A DNA stretch of 64,000 bases from Bin5 sp022827195 (lineage in GTDB: Bacteria > Chloroflexota > Anaerolineae > Caldilineales > Caldilineaceae): positions 496,001 to 560,000 of the forward strand of contig OZ242331.1 of NCBI GenBank assembly GCA_965208275.1. The letters are read 5' to 3'. The notes below the pieces were generated by a model. The model worked only from the letters and a program-made list of their open reading frames with translations. It searched no databases and was not told the origin of the DNA. Numbering within the stretch: position 1 is the stretch's first letter; each line of letters begins with the position of its first letter. A program made the translations under genes and the position numbers. This document shows positions 18,015-26,440 of the stretch, piece after piece.

Positions 18015-19358
18015 CTACTTTTCGTTCGCTTCATTGATTAGGGTTGCGGCCTGCACCACGGCCTCCTCCGGTGTGGCGGCGCGGTCGAGCGCCTGGGCGA
18101 TCATTTCTTCTGCATAGCCCCAGACCTCGTCCATCTCGGCGTGGTGGGGCAGGGCCAGGGCGGTGTCGGCCTGAAACGAGAAGCCGGTCAACAGTGCGTC
18201 GCCGCCGAGGTCGGCGTCCTTGTGCGCGGGCAGACGGCCGGCGATTTGCGCCAGCTGCGAGGCGCTGTCTGCGCCGGTTATGTGCCGCGCCAGCGCCAGG
18301 GCGTGCTCCCGCCGCTCATCCGGGACAGCGGCATTGAGGAAGACGCCGTCTGCGCCCAACCAGGGGCGTGCGGGCCCGCCCGGGCCATCCGGGAGGGGCG
18401 CGACGCCGAGGTCATCGCCAAACCGCTCGCGCAGCTCGCGGATACTCCACGGTCCGTCGATGAAGAGGGCGTATTCCTCTTTTTTGAAGCGTTCCATCAG
18501 CATGCCGTAGTCGAGGGCCGTGAAGATGCCGGGCGTCTCCTGGGCGCGTAAGAGCCAGCTGAGGAATTGGGCGGTCCCGGTTGATTGGTCGAGGACGACG
18601 CGGCCGTTTTCGTCAAAAAGGGCGCTGCCGTAAGCCGGGATGGCCCAGAAGAGGTGGTAAAAGTTTGTGTAAATGCCGATTCCCTGGGAGGGCGAGGCCT
18701 GCGCCAGGTCGATGACGTCGTCGGTGGTGGCCGGCAGGTTATCATCGGCCAGCAGGCGCCTGTTGAAATAGAGGGCAACGAGTTCGTAGTGTGTGGGCAG
18801 GCCGTAGAGCCGGCCGCGCCAGGTGAGGTTTTCGACGGTCGCGGGGATGAATTGGGCCCGTTCGTTCGCCGGTACCCAGGTGTCCAGCGGCAGCAGGAGG
18901 TCCTCCGCTGCGAGCTGGCGCAACCACCAGCCGGGCGCCATGATCAGGTCCGGCCCGCCGCCCGCCCTGGCGGCCTCGGTGTAGGCCTGGGCAAAGTCGC
19001 CGTAGGCCACGAAGTGCGACTGCACGCGGATGTCGGGGCGGAGCTGCTGAAAGCGGGACAGGATATTGGTCAGGGCATCGCCCTCGCTGCCGCTCCAGCT
19101 GTGCCATAGTTCGACTGTTGTTGCGTCGGGCGGGCGTGCGGGCTGCGCTGCTACGGGCGTACTTACGGCGGTTGGCGTAACCGCCGCGGCGGCAGTGGTG
19201 GGCAAGACTTCGACGACGGGATCGAGGTTGGTCGAGGGGGTCGGCGACGCGTTCGACCAGCCTTCGGGCCAGCGCGTGGAGATAACCAGGACGGCCGAGA
19301 CGGCTAGGACGTTCAGCAGGGCGAGTGTCCAGAACAGACGCCAACGGAAACGGGACAT
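18015..19358 (-). CDS. Extracellular solute-binding protein, family 1 (sugar ABC transporter)
   Basis: A 447-residue sugar-binding protein anchored by one N-terminal hydrophobic segment (FWTLALLNVLAVSAVLVIS, residues 9-27) without a lipobox Cys. A Pro/Thr/Ala-rich linker to about residue 77 leads into the type 1 binding-protein fold, recognisable from VELWHSWSG, GPDLIMAPGWW, YGLPTHYE and FIDGPWSIREL. No permease or ATPase gene is adjacent. It lies 108 bases downstream of aroQ on the same strand, so it may be carried on the tail of the trp/aro transcript, though no functional link is evident. Confidence 0.85.
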   Translation of the reverse strand: MSRFRWRLFWTLALLNVLAVSAVLVISTRWPEGWSNASPTPSTNLDPVVEVLPTTAAAAVTPTAVSTPVAAQPARPPDATTVELWHSWSGSEGDALTNILSRFQQLRPDIRVQSHFVAYGDFAQAYTEAARAGGGPDLIMAPGWWLRQLAAEDLLLPLDTWVPANERAQFIPATVENLTWRGRLYGLPTHYELVALYFNRRLLADDNLPATTDDVIDLAQASPSQGIGIYTNFYHLFWAIPAYGSALFDENGRVVLDQSTGTAQFLSWLLRAQETPGIFTALDYGMLMERFKKEEYALFIDGPWSIRELRERFGDDLGVAPLPDGPGGPARPWLGADGVFLNAAVPDERREHALALARHITGADSASQLAQIAGRLPAHKDADLGGDALLTGFSFQADTALALPHHAEMDEVWGYAEEMIAQALDRAATPEEAVVQAATLINEANEK

Positions 19359-19466
19359 CAGTGGGATAGGCGATGGCGAGCGGTCCGGCTACGCGCGCCG
19401 GGCGATCTGGCTTCAGTATTCATTCGGGCCGGTTCGGGGCAGTAGGTTCAGGAGTCCGGTCTGCAT

Positions 19467-19913
19467 TCAATCGGTCTGTTTCACGTTGAGATGTGCCAGC
19501 AGCCCCTCCAGTCCCAGCAGGTAGCTGCGCCAGCCAAAGCCGCTGATCTGGCCGACGCAGACAGGCGCGACGACTGAGCGGTGGCGGAACTCTTCGCGAC
19601 TGTGAATGTTGCTCAAGTGGACCTCGACGGCGGGCAGGGCGACCCCGGAAATGGCGTCTCGGAGGGCATAGGCGTAGTGGGTGAAGGCACCGGGATTGAA
19701 GAGAAGACCGTCCGCCCATGACCGGGCGCCGTGTATTTCATCGATCAGCACGCCTTCGTGGTTGCTCTGAGCGGTTCGGATTTCGTTTTCGGGAGCGGCT
19801 GCGTCGACCAGCTCGCGGTTGATCGTTTCGAGGGTGACGCGGCCATAGATCGATTGCTCGCGCGTTCCGAGCAGATTCAGATTGGGACCGTGCAGAACCA
19901 GGATTTTCGCCAT
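19467..19913 (-). CDS. aroQ: 3-dehydroquinate dehydratase, type II
   Basis: Dehydrates 3-dehydroquinate to 3-dehydroshikimate. The start MAKILVLHGPN gives 148 residues, normal for the small dodecameric type II enzyme; the longer frame upstream is not needed. HGPNLNLLGTRE is followed by the catalytic Tyr in SIYG. FNPGAFTHYAYALRDA and the catalytic His in EVHLSNIHSREEFRH are intact. It is the last aromatic gene of the minus-strand operon, 83 bases after aroKB. The ribosome binding site is weak (ACGAGAGCG). Confidence 0.95.
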   Translation of the reverse strand: MAKILVLHGPNLNLLGTREQSIYGRVTLETINRELVDAAAPENEIRTAQSNHEGVLIDEIHGARSWADGLLFNPGAFTHYAYALRDAISGVALPAVEVHLSNIHSREEFRHRSVVAPVCVGQISGFGWRSYLLGLEGLLAHLNVKQTD

Positions 19914-19996
19914 GGGTCGCTCTCGTGTTGGCTGTGGCAATTCGGTTTGGCCGCGGCGACTGATTGCGGGCTGCGGCGGTTCGGTCAACTCAGCAA

Positions 19997-21616
19997 CTAT
20001 GTAAGCACGGACGCCAGCGCCGTGCGGACAAAGTCGGCACCCGGGTCGTCGATGATCACGACATCGCCGATATCCTGGGGAATGATCAGGCGCAGCATTT
20101 TGCCCTGGCGCTTCTTGTCCTGGAACATCATCGCGTAGACCTCGTCAAGATCGAGGCCGCTCGCCGACGTGGGCAGGCCCAATCTTTCGAGACAGTCTTC
20201 GATGCGTTCGGCGGTCGATTGTTCGCACCGTTGCAGCGCGACCGCCATGCGGGCGGCGGCGACGGTGCCGACGGCGACGGCCTCGCCGTGGCGCAGGCGG
20301 TAGCCGCTGACCTGCTCGATGGCGTGGCCGAAGGTGTGGCCCAGGTTGAGCGTGGCGCGCCGGCCGCGCTCGAATGGGTCTTCGATCACGACGTCGACCT
20401 TTACGCGGACGGCGTCGGCGATCATCTGGGTCAGGTTGGTGGGGCCCTCTTTTTCCAGCTGGCGGAAGAGTTCGGGGGCTCCCAGGATTCCGTGTTTGAC
20501 GATTTCAGCCAGGCCGGCGCGGAACTCGGCCGCGGGCAGTTCGGCCAGGACGTCGGGGTCGATGATGACGACGGCGGGCTGTTTGAAGGCGCCGACGAGG
20601 TTTTTGCCCTGGGGCAGGTCGACGCCGGTCTTGCCGCCTACCGAGGCGTCGACCATTGACAGCAAGGAAGTGGGGACCTGCACAAACGGCGCGCCGCGCA
20701 GGTAAGTAGCGGCGGCGAATCCGGCCATGTCGCCGATTACGCCTCCGCCGAGCCCGATGATGGGGCTGCGGCGGTCGAGCCCGGCGGCGACGAACTGGTC
20801 GTAGAGGCCCTGAACGGTTGCCAGCGTCTTGTGCGCTTCGCCCTCGGGAACAGTGCAGAGGACGGGTGCGTAGCCCTCCTGTCTGAGGCTTTCGCTCAGC
20901 GTCTCGGCGTAGTGGGCGGCGACATCTTCGTTGGAGACGATTGCGGCCTGGCCTTTTGCCAGGTGTCGATTGGCGAGAAGGCGGCCCGCCTGGGCCAGGA
21001 TCCCCGCGCCCAGGCAGATGTGATAGTGTCCTTCGGGCGTCGGTACGGTGATGCGCGTCATGCCGGCGATTTCGTCGTTGCCGGCCAGCGTGTCGAGGAC
21101 CCGGTCGGCGACGGCGGCGGCATCAATGCCGTCGGTCGGCACATGGAGGGGAATGCGTGCGTAGGCTTCGCGGCGGCTGAGCAACAGCCGCTCGATGTTT
21201 TGCCTCTTTTCTTCGCGGTCGCCCGGCAGAAGCGGGCGATCTTCGAACGCCTCGACCCGCTCCAGCACAGTGTCGATGCCGGCGGTGAGACAGACGATTG
21301 GCCCGCTTTCGGCAAGGACCTGCCGGTTCTGGTCGTTCACCAGGGCGCCCCCGCCGGTTGCGATCACGAGGCCGGTCTCGCCGGCCAGCTGCTGGCAGAG
21401 ACGGGCCTCGGCCAGGCGGAATACCTCCTCGCCGTCGTCGGCGAATACCTCAGCGATGGTCTTTCCCAACTCGGCTTCGAGGCGTTCATCCATGTCGACG
21501 AACGGGCGCCCCAGGCGCTCGGCGAATATGCTGCCGACGGTGGACTTGCCGGTTCCCATGAAGCCGGTGATGGTCAGGTTGGCGCTGTCGGTTATCGGAA
21601 CATTGAGCGTTTGCAT
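19997..21616 (-). CDS. aroKB: Fused shikimate kinase / 3-dehydroquinate synthase
   Basis: A 539-residue two-domain enzyme catalysing two non-consecutive shikimate steps. Residues 1 to about 175 are shikimate kinase: Walker A GFMGTGKST, DMDERLE, ATGGGALV and the lid Arg in EDRPLLPG. The rest, from about residue 187 (TRITVP), is the NAD- and zinc-dependent dehydroquinate synthase: VPEGEAHKTL, GLGGGVIGDMAGFAA, VPTSLLSMVDASVGGKTGV, NLVGAF, NLGHTFGHAIE and RHGEAV. AroK-AroB fusions are known, for example in Thermotoga. The start follows two 15-base direct repeats instead of a recognisable Shine-Dalgarno. Confidence 0.95.
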   Translation of the reverse strand: MQTLNVPITDSANLTITGFMGTGKSTVGSIFAERLGRPFVDMDERLEAELGKTIAEVFADDGEEVFRLAEARLCQQLAGETGLVIATGGGALVNDQNRQVLAESGPIVCLTAGIDTVLERVEAFEDRPLLPGDREEKRQNIERLLLSRREAYARIPLHVPTDGIDAAAVADRVLDTLAGNDEIAGMTRITVPTPEGHYHICLGAGILAQAGRLLANRHLAKGQAAIVSNEDVAAHYAETLSESLRQEGYAPVLCTVPEGEAHKTLATVQGLYDQFVAAGLDRRSPIIGLGGGVIGDMAGFAAATYLRGAPFVQVPTSLLSMVDASVGGKTGVDLPQGKNLVGAFKQPAVVIIDPDVLAELPAAEFRAGLAEIVKHGILGAPELFRQLEKEGPTNLTQMIADAVRVKVDVVIEDPFERGRRATLNLGHTFGHAIEQVSGYRLRHGEAVAVGTVAAARMAVALQRCEQSTAERIEDCLERLGLPTSASGLDLDEVYAMMFQDKKRQGKMLRLIIPQDIGDVVIIDDPGADFVRTALASVLT

Positions 21617-21617
21617 G

Positions 21618-21647
21618 GCGGTGGTCGTGCGTGCGGTGGTCGTGCGT
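21618..21647. repeat. Two perfect 15-base direct repeats before aroKB
   Basis: Two exact, head-to-tail copies of GCGGTGGTCGTGCGT (plus-strand reading) lie immediately before the aroKB start codon, with a partial third copy. They occupy the place where a ribosome binding site would be expected. Confidence 0.85.
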
Positions 21648-21676
21648 GCGTTGGCGAGGTTCTTTCGGGCTCCGGA

Positions 21677-22927
21677 TCAGAATAGTGTGAACTGCGAAGC
21701 GTCGATGCGTCCGGCCTGGTGCATGAGCACAGCGTTCATCAGCTCTATGGCCAGTCGTGATTCGAGCGTTACCCCGGCGCGCACGCCGACACAAGGGTCG
21801 TGGCGCCCCTTCTCCAGCGCAAAGTCGATCTCATCGAGATTCTTGCGGACAGACTGCTGCGTCTTCTGGATCGTCGAGGTGGGCTTGAATCCGACACGGC
21901 AAACAAGGGGGGAGCCGGTTGTCATGCCGCCGATCAGGCCGCCATGGCTGTTGGACTGGTAGCCGCTGCGGCGAATCGGGTCGTTGTTCTCGCTGCCCTT
22001 GCGGGAGATGACGCGGACGCCGTCGCCCACTTCGCAGGACTGTACTGCGTTGAGCCCGCCGAGCGCGCCCATCAGGCGCAGTTTGAGGCTTTGGTAGAGG
22101 GGCTCGCCGGCGAGAGAGGGCGGATTGACCGCGACGACCTCGACGGCGGCGCCGAGCGAGTCGCCCTCGATGCGGGTGCGTTTGATCAGCTGCCCTGCCT
22201 CTTGGGCAAACTCTGCATCGAGCGAGCGAATCTCGGCCTGGTCGAGCTTGGATTCTACCGCGGCGATGGCGTCTGCTTCGACTGTTTGAGAGTCCTGCTT
22301 CTGCGCCACGTTCTGGAAGTGTTGCGCCAGGCTCAGATCGGTCTGCAAGGGGCCGACCTGCGAGATCGAGGATATGATTTGCGTGCCGAATCGGTCTCTG
22401 AGAAAGATGCGGGCGATCGACCCGCCGACCACGTCGGAGATAGTGGAGCGGTAGCTGGAGCGGCCGCCGCCGCGAATGTCGACGAAGCCCTGCGATTTGT
22501 GGTATTTGACGAGGTCGGTGTGGCCGGGGCGCACCTCGCCGCGCGGACCGGCGAATTGGACGTAGTGGCGCGATCGCTGCGAGGTGGAGAGCACGAGCGC
22601 CGCGATCGGCTCGCCGGTCGTGAAGCCCTCCTCGTAGCTTTCGGTCGCGGAGCCGGACTCGCCGCCGACTGCGATGGCCGGTCCGGAAAGGAGGCGATCA
22701 GTTTCTCCTTCGGCGTAGAGGCCGGAGAGCAGGACGACCCTGTCTGCTTCGTGGCGCGGGGTGCCGTGGCGGTTGCTGCCGGGGCGGCGGCGGTCGAGAT
22801 AGGACTGCACGTCTGCGCGGCTGAGGCGCAGCCCGGCCGGACAGCCGAAAACGATGGTCGTCACGCCGGGGCCGTGGGACTCACCGGCGCCGGCGACTGC
22901 GAAGAGGGGGCCTCCCAGGATTTCCAT
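21677..22927 (-). CDS. aroC: Chorismate synthase
   Basis: Converts EPSP to chorismate using reduced FMN. The 416 residues show GAGESHGPGV, GCPAGL, RRRPG, EVRPGHTDL and GGLIGGMTTGSPL. The usual GGGRASARET segment reads GGGRSSYRSTISDVVGGS here. The Ser-rich replacement is notable, but the His and Arg framework is retained, so activity is expected. The protein is somewhat longer than the common 360-390 residues. It is preceded by trpF, whose stop lies 11 bases upstream of this start. Confidence 0.93.
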   Translation of the reverse strand: MEILGGPLFAVAGAGESHGPGVTTIVFGCPAGLRLSRADVQSYLDRRRPGSNRHGTPRHEADRVVLLSGLYAEGETDRLLSGPAIAVGGESGSATESYEEGFTTGEPIAALVLSTSQRSRHYVQFAGPRGEVRPGHTDLVKYHKSQGFVDIRGGGRSSYRSTISDVVGGSIARIFLRDRFGTQIISSISQVGPLQTDLSLAQHFQNVAQKQDSQTVEADAIAAVESKLDQAEIRSLDAEFAQEAGQLIKRTRIEGDSLGAAVEVVAVNPPSLAGEPLYQSLKLRLMGALGGLNAVQSCEVGDGVRVISRKGSENNDPIRRSGYQSNSHGGLIGGMTTGSPLVCRVGFKPTSTIQKTQQSVRKNLDEIDFALEKGRHDPCVGVRAGVTLESRLAIELMNAVLMHQAGRIDASQFTLF

Positions 22928-22938
22928 GCTTCAACCCC

Positions 22939-23643
22939 TCACAGGTCTCTACCGCCGTCAGCCTGAGGAGTCGGCGTTTTGGCCGCGGCGATGAAAGCCC
23001 GGACCTTGGCGGCATCCTTGCGTCCGGGTCCGATTTCAACGCCGCTGCTGACGTCAACGGCCCAGGGCTGAACGGCGCTGACGGCGGCGGCGACATTGTA
23101 CGGTGTCAGCCCGCCGGCGAGGACGAGGCGCGGGCAGGTGCGTGCGAGCTGGGCGGCGGCAGGCCAGTCGGCGCGTTTGCCGGTGCCGCCGTACTCGTTG
23201 GGGTCGTAGGCGTCGACGAGGAGCTGGGGCCCGTCGGCAAGGCCGAAGTCGGCGTACCACTCGGCATCGAGACTGGCCTGGGCCGCGCTGGTCGGCCGCA
23301 GTGCCTTGAAGGCGCGTCCCTGGAACGACTCGACGACGGCAGGCGGCTCGTCGCCGTGCAGCTGGGCGTAGTCGATCCCGCCGCGCTGCAATGTCTCTTC
23401 GATCACGCCGGGCGTTTCGTTGACGAAGACGCCGATAAAGCGCGGCACGCTGTTGGGCGTTGTGTGGCGGGCGTCCGCGGAGGCACTACCGGCCAGCGCG
23501 GCGGTGATTTCGGCTGCGCGTTCGGGTTCGATGTAGCGGGGGGACTTGCTGAAAAAGATGAAGCCCAGAAAGTCGGCGCCGGCGCGTGCGGCGCAAAGGG
23601 CGTCTTCCAGATTGGTGATGCCGCAGATTTTTACTCGCGTCAT
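22939..23643 (-). CDS. trpF: Phosphoribosylanthranilate isomerase
   Basis: Performs the Amadori rearrangement of phosphoribosylanthranilate in tryptophan synthesis. Starting at MTRVKICGITN it is 234 residues. The catalytic Cys is in KICGIT, GFIFFSKSPRYI follows, then FVNE, QLHGDE, the catalytic Asp in LLVDAYD, and the phosphate-binding LAGGLTP and DVSSGVE. A much longer upstream frame is only the antisense of the DUF554 gene region and is not part of the protein. It stands alone, not fused to trpC. Confidence 0.95.
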   Translation of the reverse strand: MTRVKICGITNLEDALCAARAGADFLGFIFFSKSPRYIEPERAAEITAALAGSASADARHTTPNSVPRFIGVFVNETPGVIEETLQRGGIDYAQLHGDEPPAVVESFQGRAFKALRPTSAAQASLDAEWYADFGLADGPQLLVDAYDPNEYGGTGKRADWPAAAQLARTCPRLVLAGGLTPYNVAAAVSAVQPWAVDVSSGVEIGPGRKDAAKVRAFIAAAKTPTPQADGGRDL

Positions 23644-23699
23644 TGTCCGACTCTTACACAATTCCTCTGCCGGTGCAGGACGGGGCAAGCGGCAGGCTC

Positions 23700-24431
23700 T
23701 CAGACCCCTGCCCCGGCGATGGCCTGGACCCACACGATCAGCGGAGCGATGGCGATGCTGGGCAGCAGGTTGGCGACCCTGATCCGCTTGACTTCGAGCA
23801 GTGACAGTCCGATGCCGAGGATGACCACGCCGCCGGTCGCTGTCAGCTCGATCACCCATGGCGTCTGGCGGGACACGTCCCCCAGCCCGCCGCCGACTGC
23901 CATCGCGGCGGCGGACAAGCCCCCCTGCACGACGGCGACAGTGCCGACGCTGAGGAGCACGCCCGGTCCCAAGCTGGCGGCGAAAGGGATGGCCGCAAAG
24001 CCGTCCAGCGCGCTCTTGACGGCAAGCAGGTCGTAGTCGCCCAGCAGGCCATCCTGGATGCTGCCCAGGATTGTCATCGGGCCGACGCAGAAGATCAGGC
24101 TGGAGGTGACGAATGCCCGCGTTACGTTCCAACCGGCCACACTGCCCTGCCCCAGCCGTGTGCCCCAGCGGGCCTCGGCCTGGGCGCCGAGCCAGTCGAG
24201 GCCGTCGGAAATCCGCATCAGCTCACCGAGGACGCCGCCCACCACCACGCTGAAAAGTGGGATGAGGAGGTTGGCCGTCCCGCTTGCCATCGCCACGCCG
24301 ATGACCAGCACCATCAGTCCTAGCCCGTGCATGACGGTTTCCTGCACCTTCGCCGGCATTCGGTTGCCCAACAGGGTCCCGATTGAGCCGCCGATCAGCA
24401 CGGCGACGATGTTGAGAACTGTACCTGTCAT
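23700..24431 (-). CDS. DUF554 family membrane protein
   Basis: A 243-residue protein with seven or so hydrophobic segments and the DUF554 (YqgA/YdfK) pattern: VLIGGSIGTLLG near residue 12, FVTSSLIFCVGPMTILGSI in the middle, and an acidic-Gly-rich loop. The family is presumed to be a transporter, but its substrate is unknown. Its place inside the trp operon between trpC and trpF, with gaps of 48 and 56 bases, suggests co-transcription under the Trp T-box. Export or import of an aromatic compound is a guess from position only. Confidence 0.85.
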   Translation of the reverse strand: MTGTVLNIVAVLIGGSIGTLLGNRMPAKVQETVMHGLGLMVLVIGVAMASGTANLLIPLFSVVVGGVLGELMRISDGLDWLGAQAEARWGTRLGQGSVAGWNVTRAFVTSSLIFCVGPMTILGSIQDGLLGDYDLLAVKSALDGFAAIPFAASLGPGVLLSVGTVAVVQGGLSAAAMAVGGGLGDVSRQTPWVIELTATGGVVILGIGLSLLEVKRIRVANLLPSIAIAPLIVWVQAIAGAGV

Positions 24432-24479
24432 AGAGACTGCGGCCCCGGCATGGGCCGGTGGACTGGGGGGCCCTCCGGG

Positions 24480-25328
24480 TCAGCGCCTCCCTGCGCAGAC
24501 GAATTTGTGCACCAGGCCGCCGCGTTCGGCGTGAGGCAGTTTGCAGAAGCTCTCGCCCACGAGAATGGCGTCGCAGCCCATTTCGGCCATGCGTTTGACG
24601 TCTTCCGGATTGCGGATGCCGCTCTCGCCGACCAGGATCCTGTCGGCGGGAACGTGTTCCCTCAGCCGGGCGGTGGTCTCGATGTCGACGGCAAAAGTCC
24701 TCAAATCGCGGTTGTTGACGCCGATTATCTGCGCATCCGCTTCCAGCGCGTTCTCCACTTCCGCTTCGTCGTGGACTTCGACGAGCGCGGCCATGCCGAG
24801 CCGGTTGGTCAGGCGGAGCAGCTCGCGCAGCTCGGCTTTCCCCAGCACGGCGACGATCAGCAGCAGCGCGTCGGCGCCGGCCGCGCGCGCTTCGTAGACC
24901 TGGTAGGGGTGATAGATGAATTCTTTGCGCAGGAGCGGCGTGGACAGCTTACTGTCGTGCAGGCGCTCTTTAATTTCGGTCAGGTAGGAGAGCTGTCCCT
25001 GAAAGAAGCGGGCGTCGGTCAGGCAGGAGATGGCGGCGGCGCCGTTGCGCGCGAATGTTTCGCCGATGGCGGTCGGCGACCAGTCCTGGGCGATGAGTCC
25101 CTTGGAGGGGCTGGCGCGTTTGACCTCGGCGATGAGGCTGGCGCCGCGTTCGGCGGTGAGCGCGGCGGCGAAATCGAGCGGCGGCTCAGTGACGGCGGCG
25201 AGCGCTTTGAGCTGCTCGAGAGGCGCTTCCTCGAGCAGCCGCTGCACCTCCTGCCGCTTCCAGGACATGATCTTGTCGAGGACCTGTCCCTTGTGCTTTG
25301 TTATCTCCAACTGCGAGAACCTGGCCAT
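24480..25328 (-). CDS. trpC: Indole-3-glycerol phosphate synthase
   Basis: Closes the indole ring from CdRP. The 282 residues carry the full active site: EVKRASPSKG with the catalytic Lys, ISCLTD, LLRKEFIYHPYQ, LVEVHDE, GVNNRDL and VGESGI. The N-terminus has an extension of about 15 residues before the usual helical start; an internal Met (MSWKRQEV) is an alternative start. It begins four bases after the trpD stop, indicating tight coupling. Confidence 0.96.
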   Translation of the reverse strand: MARFSQLEITKHKGQVLDKIMSWKRQEVQRLLEEAPLEQLKALAAVTEPPLDFAAALTAERGASLIAEVKRASPSKGLIAQDWSPTAIGETFARNGAAAISCLTDARFFQGQLSYLTEIKERLHDSKLSTPLLRKEFIYHPYQVYEARAAGADALLLIVAVLGKAELRELLRLTNRLGMAALVEVHDEAEVENALEADAQIIGVNNRDLRTFAVDIETTARLREHVPADRILVGESGIRNPEDVKRMAEMGCDAILVGESFCKLPHAERGGLVHKFVCAGRR

Positions 25329-25332
25329 AGGA

Positions 25333-26382
25333 TCACTGTCCGCCGCTCAAACCGCGGGTCTTTTGGATGAACCTTTCGAGCAGGTCGCCGGCGGCGCCGC
25401 TGTCGATCGATTGCGCGGCCGCGTCAAGGCCGGCCTGCCAGTCGCCGCCGGCGGTTGCGAGCGCGGCGGCCGCGTTCAATAGTACCACATCCCGCTTGGG
25501 GCCGCGCAGTTCGCCGCTCAGTATTCCGCGGGTGATGGCCGCGTTCGCGGCGGCGTCTCCGCCCTTCAGCTCGTCCAGGGGTGCGGGGCGCAGTCCAAGG
25601 TCGGCGGCCGAGATTTCGCCTTCCTGCACGGCGCCGTCGCTCAGCTGGCTGAAGCGGTTGACGCCGCTCGTGGTGAGCTCGTCGACGGCGCGTCCGTCGT
25701 CGGTCGTGCCGTGGACGACGAAGGCTGCGGTGCAACCCATCTGCCCGAGCACCTGGGCTATCGGCGTCGTCAGTTGGGGGCTGGGCACGCCGATGACCTG
25801 ATGGGTGGCGTTGGCGGGATTTGTGAGCGGGCCAAGAATGTTGAAGACGGTACGGGTGGCCAGTTCGCGGCGCGGGCCGATGGCGTATTTCATGGCCGGG
25901 TGGTAGAGAGGGGCGAATAGAAAGCCGATCCCGACCTCCTCGATGCAGGCTGCAACCTGTTCGGGGCCGAGGCCCAGCTCTACGCCCAGCTCTTCGAGGA
26001 CATCGGCGCTTCCGCACTGGCTGCTGGCGGAGCGGTTGCCGTGTTTGGCGACCTTTTCGCCGGCGCCGGCGACGACAAAGGCGACGGTGGTGCTGATGTT
26101 GAAGGTGCCGGTCTGGTCGCCGCCGGTGCCGCAGGTGTCGAGCAGGCGCCGGCCGTCGAGGGAGGGGCGCACCTGGACGGCGACGCGTTTCATGGCGCGG
26201 GCGCAGCCGGTGATCTCGGCAACGCTTTCTCCCTTCTGGCGCAGGGCGGCCAGGAAGGCGCCGATCTGGGCGTCGGTGGCCTCGCCGCCCATGATCTGTG
26301 TCATTGCCGCGTCGGCTGCGTCTGCGCTGAGGTCTTGTCCGGCGAATACGGTCTCCAGCGCCTCATGAATAGGTGATGCCAT
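25333..26382 (-). CDS. trpD: Anthranilate phosphoribosyltransferase
   Basis: Transfers phosphoribose from PRPP to anthranilate. The 349 residues show the PRPP-binding DTCGTGGDQTGTFNIST, KHGNRSASSQCGSADVLE, MKYAIGPRRELATRTVFNILGPL and the acidic metal-site segment VVHGTTDDGRAVDE. TrpG is a separate protein encoded upstream, so this is the unfused form. It lies between the phosphotransferase gene and trpC in the T-box operon. Confidence 0.96.
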   Translation of the reverse strand: MASPIHEALETVFAGQDLSADAADAAMTQIMGGEATDAQIGAFLAALRQKGESVAEITGCARAMKRVAVQVRPSLDGRRLLDTCGTGGDQTGTFNISTTVAFVVAGAGEKVAKHGNRSASSQCGSADVLEELGVELGLGPEQVAACIEEVGIGFLFAPLYHPAMKYAIGPRRELATRTVFNILGPLTNPANATHQVIGVPSPQLTTPIAQVLGQMGCTAAFVVHGTTDDGRAVDELTTSGVNRFSQLSDGAVQEGEISAADLGLRPAPLDELKGGDAAANAAITRGILSGELRGPKRDVVLLNAAAALATAGGDWQAGLDAAAQSIDSGAAGDLLERFIQKTRGLSGGQ

Positions 26383-26440
26383 CTGAAATCCTCCTCTGGC
26401 CCCGAAGGGGCAGGGCGCTTCCCGTGCCTCAGGGAAGCGC

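Noticed and set aside
23644..24132. N-terminal extension of trpF of about 163 residues
   Set aside because: Arg-rich frame overlapping the DUF554 gene; the TrpF fold starts at MTRVKICGIT.
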